Assembly (NCBI GenBank): GCA_029933075.1
Contig: JAOZOW010000005.1
Coordinates: 5,008-47,712, forward strand
DNA: 42,705 bases
Reading direction: 5' to 3'
Source: Deltaproteobacteria bacterium
Lineage (GTDB): Bacteria; Desulfobacterota; DSM-4660; Desulfatiglandales; Desulfatiglandaceae
The notes beneath the pieces are model-generated. The model saw only the letters and a program-made list of their open reading frames with translations, searched no databases and had not been told where the DNA came from. The translations under genes were made by a program, and so were the position numbers. Below, piece by piece: positions 26,601-32,991 of the stretch. The stretch's first letter is position 1, and each line of letters begins with the position of its first letter.

Positions 26601-26724
26601 GGCCCTGTGCCGAGGCTGCGGCGTCTGTGCTGCCGAATGTCCTGCCAAGGCGATAGAACTCGGCTGGTACGAAGACGATCAGGTGCTGAGTAAAGTGGAT
26701 GCATTGCTGGAGGGGGTACTATGA
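23680..26724 (+). CDS. hdrA: HdrA-like flavin/Fe-S protein 3, selenocysteine-containing
   Basis: 1014 residues with TGA at 23869-23871 (codon 64) in TFPTNDCAM-Sec, replacing the Cys of NDCxMC. Parts: FAD site GGGIAGMQ; 4Fe-4S motifs [12 protein letters not shown] and [24 protein letters not shown]; second FAD motif [11 protein letters not shown]-terminal [12 protein letters not shown] and [12 protein letters not shown]. In the ferredoxin and C-terminal regions it resembles hdrA1 and hdrA2 respectively, so it may be a mosaic. The ATG at 23680 is preferred to one three codons upstream because the latter touches its AAAGG ribosome site and because MAAQETK matches the hdrA2 start. The stop overlaps the mvhD3 ATG (ATGA). 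Confidence 0.93.
23887..23904 (+). promoter_or_regulatory. SECIS-like hairpin of hdrA3
   Basis: Same 18-nt CTGGTC-GAGGTC-GGCCGG hairpin as in hdrA1 and hdrA2, after a 15-nt gap from the TGA at 23869-23871. The preceding bases differ (ATTCTATCG against ATTATCTCC in hdrA1), so conservation is concentrated on the hairpin. Confidence 0.75.
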
Positions 26725-27155
26725 GCCAGAATTTCGAGCCGATCATTATTGCCTTTTGCTGCCAGTTCTGAGGCTATACTGCAGCGGACCTGGCAGGTTC
26801 CATGAGACTCCGGTACCCGAGCAACATCAGGATCATCCTGCTGCCCTGTACGGGCAAGGTGGACGTTATCCACCTGCTCAGGGCCTTTGAAAAAGGCGCG
26901 GATGGGGCATGTATCGTGGGTTGCCTGGAAGGGGAGTGTCATTACAACAATGGCAACATCAGGGCACGCAAGAGGGTCGAGCAGGTGCGGCAGATTCTGG
27001 ACAGCATCGGGATCGGAGGTGAGCGGGTTCAGATGTACAATGTGTCCTCAAGTGAAGCCCCTCGCTTTGTCAAAATTGTCGAGGAGATGACAGAGAAAAT
27101 CATCTCCATGGGTCCCAATCCCATAAAAATTGCCAGGAAGAGGAAGGCCGCATAG
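26721..27155 (+). CDS. mvhD: MvhD-like 2Fe-2S protein 3, selenocysteine-containing
   Basis: 144 residues, overlapping hdrA3 by 4 nt. TGA at 26769-26771 (codon 17) lies in IIAFCCQF-Sec-GYTAADLAGSMRL, the same position as in mvhD2, replacing the second Cys of the N-terminal CxxC. The second ligand motif is VGCLEGECHYN, with Cys. No winged-helix tail. It is the electron-transfer partner of HdrA3 in module B, and metV2-metF3 follow after a 76-bp spacer containing a hairpin. Confidence 0.88.
26786..26801 (+). promoter_or_regulatory. SECIS-like hairpin of mvhD3
   Basis: GGACCT-GGC-AGGTTCC, identical to mvhD2, with one bulged U. It starts 15 nt after the TGA at 26769-26771. Confidence 0.55.
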
Positions 27156-27181
27156 GGATGCAACGCAACAGAGGAATTAAG

Positions 27182-27194
27182 GCCCTTAAGGGGC
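27182..27194 (+). other. Hairpin in the mvhD3-metV2 spacer
   Basis: GCCC-TTAAG-GGGC, a short stem whose loop TTAAG matches the hairpin in the mvhD2-metV1 spacer at 15114-15130. Confidence 0.4.
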
Positions 27195-27231
27195 TATCTT
27201 TCAACAGTCAACGTATGGGAGGTTCTGTCCA

Positions 27232-27900
27232 ATGATTGTGGCGAAAAAGAAGCCCGTTGAGGAGATCATTGAGGAGGTAAAAAATTATGAAAAAATCCTC
27301 GTTGTGGGCTGCAACGAGTGCGTCACTGTTTGTGAGGCGGGCGGGAAGAAAGAGGTGGCCGTGCTTGCCTCCGCCCTACGGATGTATTTCATGAACCAGG
27401 GCAAGGATATAAGGTTAGATGAGGTGACTCTGGAGCGCCAATGCGACCATGAATACCTGGAAGAGATAAGAAACATCATCGATCAGTATGATGCGGTCAT
27501 ATCTTTAGCCTGCGGGGTCGGGGTCCAGTTCATGGCTGAAAAATACTTCAGCACCCCAATCCTTCCCGGGGTGGATACCTGTTTCATGGGGGCGGCTGAA
27601 GAAAGGGGAGTTTGGTCGGAACGCTGCCAGGGCTGCGGCCATTGCATTCTTGCCCGGACCGGGGGCATATGTCCCGTATCCAGATGTGCAAAGAGGTTGT
27701 TCAATGGGCCCTGTGGCGGATCCACAAAGGGACACTGCGAGATAGACAAGGACCTTGTGTGCGGATGGCAATTGATAATAGACCGCCTCAAGGAGCTTGG
27801 GAGGTTGGAGGACTATGAGATCATCGCACCCATCAAGGACTGGTCCACTGAACGCGCCGGGGGGCCAAGAAAAGTGGTGAGGGAGGATGTGAGGCAATGA
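27232..27900 (+). CDS. metV: MetV, zinc/Fe-S partner of methylenetetrahydrofolate reductase (module B)
   Basis: 222 aa, close paralogue of metV1: ILVVGCNECVTVCEAGG at the N-terminus, ACGVGVQFMAE in the middle and the Cys-rich block CQGCGHCILARTGGICPVSRC...GPCGG. In the first motif GCGTC of metV1 and metV3 is GCNEC, so both flanking Cys remain. The ATG at 27232 follows GGGAGGTTCTGTCCA. The stop overlaps the metF3 ATG (ATGA), indicating coupled translation and a one-to-one MetV-MetF complex. Confidence 0.9.
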   Translation: MIVAKKKPVEEIIEEVKNYEKILVVGCNECVTVCEAGGKKEVAVLASALRMYFMNQGKDIRLDEVTLERQCDHEYLEEIRNIIDQYDAVISLACGVGVQFMAEKYFSTPILPGVDTCFMGAAEERGVWSERCQGCGHCILARTGGICPVSRCAKRLFNGPCGGSTKGHCEIDKDLVCGWQLIIDRLKELGRLEDYEIIAPIKDWSTERAGGPRKVVREDVRQ

Positions 27901-28832
27901 AGACCAATACACCGAGCAAGCTTGAAAAGATTCTCAAGGCAGGTCACATGGCAGTCACGAGCGAATGTGGGCCGCCAAGAGGAAGCGACCCGGAGGCGAT
28001 CACAAAAAAGGCGGAAATGATCAAAAACCATGTGGATGCCATCAACATTACGGACAACCAGACATCCGTGACACGACTTTGCAGTCTTGCGGCCTGTATC
28101 CGCCTCAAATTGATGGGGCTGGAACCGGTGCTACAAATGGTAGTCCGGGACCGTAACAGGATCGCATTGCAAAGCGATATCTTAGGGGCGGCCTCTTTTG
28201 ACATTTACAATATACTCTGCCTGTCCGGGGACCATCAACAGTTCGGGGACAATCCTCAGGGGCAGAATGTATTTGACATCGATTCCATGCAACTCATCCA
28301 GATGGTACGGCTCATGAGAGACGAAGGGAAATTCTTAGGGGGGGATGATATTGAGCGCCCTCCGAGGATGTTTGTGGGCGCTGCCGCCAACCCTTTCGCG
28401 GATCCCTTTGAGATCCGTGTCCCCCGCCTGGCCAAAAAGATCGCCGCAGGAGCCGAGTTTATCCAGACCCAATGTATCTACAACTTGGACAAATTCGAGC
28501 TGTGGCTGAAACAGGCGCGTGATCGAGGCCTCCATGAAAGGGTCTTCATCCTTGCCGGTGTGACACCTTTCAAGTCCGCCGGTATGGCCAAGTACATGAA
28601 AAACCGGGTGCCCGGAATGGATGTCCCCGACGAAGTGGTCAAAAGAATGAGCGGCGTCCCCAAGGAAAAGCAAGCCGAAGAAGGGATCAAGATCTGTGTG
28701 GAAAGCATTCAGCGGTTGAAAGAGGTTGAAGGCGTAAGCGGGTTTCACATTATGGCAATCGAGTGGGAAGAAAAGGTCCCCGAGATTGTAGAGCGAGCCG
28801 GCCTGTATCCGAGACCGAGCGTAGAGGATTAA
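27897..28832 (+). CDS. metF: 5,10-methylenetetrahydrofolate reductase (module B)
   Basis: 311 aa with the full set of expected catalytic residues: Glu in SECGPPRG, Asp in LCLSGDH, Gln in FIQTQCIY, plus NITDNQ and VRDRNR. It is much closer to metF1 than to the divergent MetF-like protein of the same module. The ATG overlaps the metV2 stop. Presumably catalyses the same folate reaction as metF1 with electrons from the HdrA3-MvhD3-MetV2 chain; why the genome keeps both copies is not evident from sequence. Confidence 0.94.
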   Translation: MKTNTPSKLEKILKAGHMAVTSECGPPRGSDPEAITKKAEMIKNHVDAINITDNQTSVTRLCSLAACIRLKLMGLEPVLQMVVRDRNRIALQSDILGAASFDIYNILCLSGDHQQFGDNPQGQNVFDIDSMQLIQMVRLMRDEGKFLGGDDIERPPRMFVGAAANPFADPFEIRVPRLAKKIAAGAEFIQTQCIYNLDKFELWLKQARDRGLHERVFILAGVTPFKSAGMAKYMKNRVPGMDVPDEVVKRMSGVPKEKQAEEGIKICVESIQRLKEVEGVSGFHIMAIEWEEKVPEIVERAGLYPRPSVED

Positions 28833-28884
28833 ACAGCCCCTTCACCAAGCTGGGGGGGCAGCAATATCATAAGGAGGTTCTGAT

Positions 28885-29268
28885 ATGGCAGGAAAATATA
28901 TCCTGGTGGTTGATGATGATCCAGACCTGGTGGAAACCGTTGCCATGATGCTGGAGAGCAAGGGCTGCGAAGTAGGACGGGCCTACGATGGAGTGGAGGG
29001 AGAAGAATCGATAAAGGAAAGGCGCCCCGACCTGATCATTCTCGACATCATGATGCCCCGCAAGGACGGATATGTGCTATGTGCGGAATTGAAAGCCAAT
29101 GAAGAGACAAAGGATATTCCCGTGGTGCTCCTTACGGCAGTTGGAGAGGCAGTTCCAACAACTACCTATACACATGCCGACGGCATGTCCACGGAGGCGG
29201 ATGATTATATTGCCAAGCCCATCGATACTGAAAGCCTCTGGGAGGTAGTAAGCAACCTCCTGGATTAA
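28885..29268 (+). CDS. Single-domain response regulator
   Basis: 127 aa CheY-like protein with all phosphorylation residues: VVDDDPD, Asp in LIILDIMMP, Thr in LLTAVG and Lys in IAKP. Between the Thr and Lys strands it has an insertion of about 15 residues (VPTTTYTHADGMSTEAD) shared in kind with the response regulator at 30864. No output domain. A strong AAGGAGG lies 7 nt before the ATG. Being at the end of module B, it may relay signals to the kinases encoded nearby. Confidence 0.9.
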   Translation: MAGKYILVVDDDPDLVETVAMMLESKGCEVGRAYDGVEGEESIKERRPDLIILDIMMPRKDGYVLCAELKANEETKDIPVVLLTAVGEAVPTTTYTHADGMSTEADDYIAKPIDTESLWEVVSNLLD

Positions 29269-29291
29269 CTGCCTCCAAGGAGTGTCGCCCT

Positions 29292-30314
29292 ATGCCGTCG
29301 CCATCGAGACTCGGCGGTTTCAAGGTCCTGAAAGATGTGGCCCGTGTAACACTGCTTTCCCATGATCAATCGCGGGATTTTCCTTCCCGATTGCTCCAGG
29401 CTGTGGCCGAGAAAAAAATCAATTTGCCCTATCTGACCTGTGTAAAGGACGGACAGGCATACGGGCTGAACATGCTTGTGGATGCCAGCAGCGGTGAAAA
29501 GATCTGCGGGCTTATCAGCAATCTCTTTCAGGGACTCCGCCCGGAAGCGACTGAAAGTGCCATCCTCTCCATATTTCCCCATAGAAACAATCCGGAAATT
29601 ACAGGCTCCCTTTTCCAGGCCTTCGGTCGCAACCGGATCGAGCCGGATGCCGTGGCCAATTCCCCGTCCGCGACATCCGTTGTCCTAAAGGCCTCTATCC
29701 TCGAGCAAGCAAGCCGGGCCCTGTTCGGGCCTTTCAGCTTCGGAGCTTACCGTACGCCGGCCGACTGGAAACTTGCACAAAAAGGCAAAGAGAAGCTTTA
29801 CAAGGAAGTGGTCGCCTCCTACCAGGAGCAAAGGCCGAAGGTGTACGGCCTCGAATACCAGAAAGGGCAGGAACTGGTGAACATCAGCTTTGACAAGAAG
29901 CGGATGGCAGATGTAGGGGCATCGTTTCGGGAACTGGCGAACCGGGGTGCCAACATCAATTTTTTGGCCACCAGGGCCTGTGACCGGGACAATGAGGACC
30001 ATCTCCTGTTCTGCATCCCTTCAACAGGGACCGCGTCAATCACGGAGATCCTCAATGGAGCAGTCCAGAAGGAAAAGATATGGTGCATGGCGCCTGTGGC
30101 CACATTTTCTATGAACGGCCCCCATTTCGGGGACCGTTATGGAATTGCAAGCGAGCTTCTCCAGGCATTCCTTGAAAAGGGAATAGATGTGATAGGACTG
30201 AGTTGCACCATAGCATCCATCACAGGCGTCGTCCCTTCGGAGCAGGTCGAACGGGCCGTTGAATCGATACAAAGCTGTTTTGAGGTGCCGAGCATCATAA
30301 AAAAAGGCGGGTAG
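29292..30314 (+). CDS. ACT-domain protein related to aspartate kinase regulatory region
   Basis: 340 aa without a kinase domain. The C-terminus (about 265-335), FSMNGPHFGDRYGIASELLQ...GIDVIGLSCTIASITGVVP, closely resembles the second ACT domain of aspartate kinases, and residues 185-255 look like its partner. The first 90 residues resemble another ACT pair. ACT domains bind amino acids or other small ligands, so this could be a metabolite sensor for the folate module. AAGGAG lies 9 nt before the ATG. It is the last gene on this strand before the convergent signalling group. Confidence 0.75.
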   Translation: MPSPSRLGGFKVLKDVARVTLLSHDQSRDFPSRLLQAVAEKKINLPYLTCVKDGQAYGLNMLVDASSGEKICGLISNLFQGLRPEATESAILSIFPHRNNPEITGSLFQAFGRNRIEPDAVANSPSATSVVLKASILEQASRALFGPFSFGAYRTPADWKLAQKGKEKLYKEVVASYQEQRPKVYGLEYQKGQELVNISFDKKRMADVGASFRELANRGANINFLATRACDRDNEDHLLFCIPSTGTASITEILNGAVQKEKIWCMAPVATFSMNGPHFGDRYGIASELLQAFLEKGIDVIGLSCTIASITGVVPSEQVERAVESIQSCFEVPSIIKKGG

Positions 30315-30367
30315 ATTCCTGTCAGTGAAAATGAAAATTTTATCGCCACCGGTTGGTGTGTTTTGCT

Positions 30368-30835
30368 TTACCCTATCTTCCCACGTGGCCTTTCGAGGAC
30401 TTTCTCTCTTTTTCCCGCCCGGTTTATGAATACACCGCACTGCTCGCATGCTCCCGCGCACAGCGTCTCCCTGGTCTTCCGAATCTCATAACAGGGTAAA
30501 GCAGGGGATTGAAATGCTGGACAGCGCTCTTTAACTTCGCAGTCGAAAATGTTCCAGCATGGGGCAAGCTGGAAGATCCTGCGGAGGCATTGCAACGTAA
30601 ATCCTTTGCGATGGAGCAGGTAAGTAATATGTCGGATCTGTTCTACCTCAAAGTCGGAATAGATCCTGTTGTTGGTTCGCAGATCTCTTTTCGGCTTAAT
30701 CATTCCCATCTTTTCATAGTCACGGATCGTCTTCTGGGAAAGGTTAACCATTCTTGAGACATCCCCAATGCTATACTCACCTGATCTATGAGTCCGGGAA
30801 TCTGTTCCTTTTCTATAGTGCAAGCCGAACCTCAA
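30368..30835 (-). CDS. MerR-like regulator with Cys-rich C-terminus
   Basis: 155 aa with an N-terminal MerR helix-turn-helix (YSIGDVSRMVNLSQKTIRDYEKMGMIKP...IYSDFEVEQIRHI). The C-terminal half is cysteine-rich: CWNIFDC, ERCPAF, LPCYEI, then CAGACEQCGVF, eight Cys in about 55 residues. That could hold an Fe-S cluster or metal, which is inference. No ATG fits the N-terminus; the frame starts at a TTG (30835), with another TTG at 30823, so the start is uncertain. It is last in a leftward group of signalling genes. Confidence 0.8.
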   Translation of the reverse strand: MRFGLHYRKGTDSRTHRSGEYSIGDVSRMVNLSQKTIRDYEKMGMIKPKRDLRTNNRIYSDFEVEQIRHITYLLHRKGFTLQCLRRIFQLAPCWNIFDCEVKERCPAFQSPALPCYEIRKTRETLCAGACEQCGVFINRAGKREKVLERPRGKIG

Positions 30836-30863
30836 TACATATGGTCACGAGAGAATCGTCATA

Positions 30864-31256
30864 CTATTGAAGGCTGTTTTGAATGGCATCTAAAAGTTCA
30901 TCCGGCTCGGGTGGCTTTTCAATGTAGGCAGCGGGCTCGGGGATCTTTTCCCCCTTATATTCATCAAGGATCTTCTGGGAGTGAAAAAAGGTCTTCTTGG
31001 ACAATGCGGATAGCATGATAACAGGAATCTCTTTAAGCTCCGGATCAGTCATGAGGGCTCGATACATATTAATTCCGCTCTCCTTTGGCATCATTATGTC
31101 CAGTATGATAAGGGAAGGTTTCTCCTGCCGTGCCGCCTCCAGCCCTTCCTTGCCATCCATTGCCACAATGGGTCTGTACCCATTTGTTTCCAGCAATGTT
31201 GAAATAAAGGTCCTAACGTCAAGTTCGTCATCCACAACCAGGACTTTTTTTGCCAT
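30864..31256 (-). CDS. Single-domain response regulator
   Basis: 130 aa with VVDDELD, phospho-Asp in LIILDIMMP, Ser in MLSALS and Lys in YIEKP. An insertion of roughly 20 residues (TFFHSQKILDEYKGEKIPEP) precedes the Lys strand, recalling the regulator at 28885. The frame runs back to 31349, but ATG 31256 with GGAGG 9 nt upstream is the better start, since the longer form would overlap the Usp gene. Probably partner of the adjacent kinases. Confidence 0.9.
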   Translation of the reverse strand: MAKKVLVVDDELDVRTFISTLLETNGYRPIVAMDGKEGLEAARQEKPSLIILDIMMPKESGINMYRALMTDPELKEIPVIMLSALSKKTFFHSQKILDEYKGEKIPEPAAYIEKPPEPDELLDAIQNSLQ

Positions 31257-31285
31257 ACTCGCTTCCCTCCGGTGGTTTTGCACGC

Positions 31286-31783
31286 TTAGGATATTTTTCC
31301 CGGTAATGTAAACCGCTTGGCAGGATTTCTGATAGCAATAACATGGCAATGGGCGAATTTGGACACATTGCTCACGGTACTACCATGTACCATGCGGTCC
31401 TGCTCAGACTTGCCAAGTGCTCCCATTACAATGACGTCAACATCATTCTTTCTGGCGTAACGGATGATTTCCACATCCGGGGCACCGCTCTTTACTGCAA
31501 AAACATAATTGTCAAAGTCGCCGAGTTTCTCTTCGTATTCATCTTTCAAAGCCTTTTCTGCTGCCTTTTCAATCCCCTCATCGAAAAAGGCCTCACCCCC
31601 TTCCCTGCCATGGGGCACGTGTTCGTCTACCACATGTCTCATGTAGGTATAGGATGAATGGGGAATATGGAGAATATGAAGCCTGGCGTTATACCTCTTG
31701 GCCAAATCAAGCGCATGATGAAAGGCGATATTGGCGTCTTCTGAGAAATCGGTGCAGAACAGGATGTTCTTGTACTCTATCAT
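31286..31783 (-). CDS. Universal stress protein (UspA family)
   Basis: 165 aa, single Usp domain. ILFCTDFSEDANIAFHHALDLA opens the fold, and GALG-X9-GSTVSNV near the C-terminus fits the G-2x-G-9x-G(S/T) ATP-binding motif, so this is the nucleotide-binding type. It sits between the receiver-kinase hybrid and a response regulator in the leftward signalling group. His-rich sequence (HILHIPHSSYTYMRHVVDEHVPHGREGG) is unusual and could bind metal. Confidence 0.9.
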   Translation of the reverse strand: MIEYKNILFCTDFSEDANIAFHHALDLAKRYNARLHILHIPHSSYTYMRHVVDEHVPHGREGGEAFFDEGIEKAAEKALKDEYEEKLGDFDNYVFAVKSGAPDVEIIRYARKNDVDVIVMGALGKSEQDRMVHGSTVSNVSKFAHCHVIAIRNPAKRFTLPGKIS

Positions 31784-31848
31784 GATGGACTCCTTATCGG
31801 TTGTATTGGTCTAATGCAAAAAATCTACCATGTTCAACGAAAATCCCC

Positions 31849-32991
31849 TCATGAAGCACCGTTTTTCTCCGGCAGCCTGATCACAAATCTCGTACCCTTC
31901 GCCTTCCTGGATTGTACCTCAATAACGCCACCATGCCCCTCGATGATTTTTTTTGTGATCATGAGACCCAGTCCTGTCCCCTGGCTTCCTTTGGTGCTGA
32001 AAAACTCCTGAAATACCTTTTGCAAGGTATCCTCATCCATACCACATCCATTGTCTTCCACTTGATACTCCACGGCCCAGCCTTCTGGTCTTCGGGATCG
32101 AAGACAAATCTTGCCTTCTCCGGGGGTACATGAGAGATCTGTACAGGCATCAATGGCATTTGCAACGAGGTTCAAGAGACAGCGGTGAATCCCCTCGGGG
32201 TCCAGCCATACATGGGGCAAACCTTCCTCCAGTCTCAGATCAAGGCTTACCCCTTCCTTTTCGCACCGGAGGCGCATCAGGCTAGCCACCTCCCTTGCAG
32301 GCTCATTGGGGTCACAGAGCCGGTAATCGGGGGCTCTTTCCTTGCTGTAAGCAAGGAGGTCCAGGGCAAGCTCCTTAATTTTCTTCAAATTGTTTCTAAC
32401 CATCTCCCAGCCCTGATGCAGGTACTTTTCATTGTTCAGCTCAATCCCCTTTTCCAGGACAAATGCCCCGCCCGTGAGCCCTCCCGTTATATTCTTGATG
32501 GCATGGGCAAGACCCGCCACTGTTTGCCCTACTGCCGCCAACCGCTCAGCTTCTATTAACCGGGCGGTCTTCTCCTCCACAAGCCTTTCAAGATCCTCGG
32601 TATATTCTTTCAGTTGCCTTTTCAGGGCAATCTTTTCTTTGACCCTTTTGAGGGCGACTTCCAGGGCCTCATCATTTATGGGTTTGGTAATAAAATCCGC
32701 TGCATCAGACTTCAGGCTCTGGATGGCCAAGTCCATATCGCCATGCCCCGTGATCATTATCACTTCCGTGTCCGGACTCTCCTTTTTGATCTTCCGCAAA
32801 AGTTCAACACCGTCCATACCCGGCATTTTGATGTCAGTCAACACAATGGAAGGCTTGGCTTTAATAAAGATCCGAAAAGCTTCTTCCCCGTTTTCCGCTG
32901 ACAGCACCTGGTAGCCGCTGTCTGAGAGGGAAATACCCAGTACCTTCCTGATACCTTCCTCATCATCAACCAAAAGAATTTTATGTTCCAT
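31849..32991 (-). CDS. Receiver-histidine kinase hybrid
   Basis: 380 aa. An N-terminal receiver (LVDDEEG, Asp in IVLTDIKMP, Lys in FITKP) is joined by a long coiled coil (residues about 120-150) to a kinase core whose phospho-site reads GLAHAIKNITGG, with HATPase motifs DNGCGMD and GTGLGLM. The HAIKN form is less common than HEINN but occurs in receiver-first kinases. Its 5' end overlaps the upstream heme-motif kinase by 11 nt, so the two are co-translated and may form a phosphorelay. Confidence 0.92.
   Translation of the reverse strand: MEHKILLVDDEEGIRKVLGISLSDSGYQVLSAENGEEAFRIFIKAKPSIVLTDIKMPGMDGVELLRKIKKESPDTEVIMITGHGDMDLAIQSLKSDAADFITKPINDEALEVALKRVKEKIALKRQLKEYTEDLERLVEEKTARLIEAERLAAVGQTVAGLAHAIKNITGGLTGGAFVLEKGIELNNEKYLHQGWEMVRNNLKKIKELALDLLAYSKERAPDYRLCDPNEPAREVASLMRLRCEKEGVSLDLRLEEGLPHVWLDPEGIHRCLLNLVANAIDACTDLSCTPGEGKICLRSRRPEGWAVEYQVEDNGCGMDEDTLQKVFQEFFSTKGSQGTGLGLMITKKIIEGHGGVIEVQSRKAKGTRFVIRLPEKNGAS

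Noticed and set aside
30347-30372. CACC-GGTT-GGTG hairpin between the ACT gene and the MerR-like gene as a terminator
   Set aside because: Only four base pairs and no continuous U tract on either strand.
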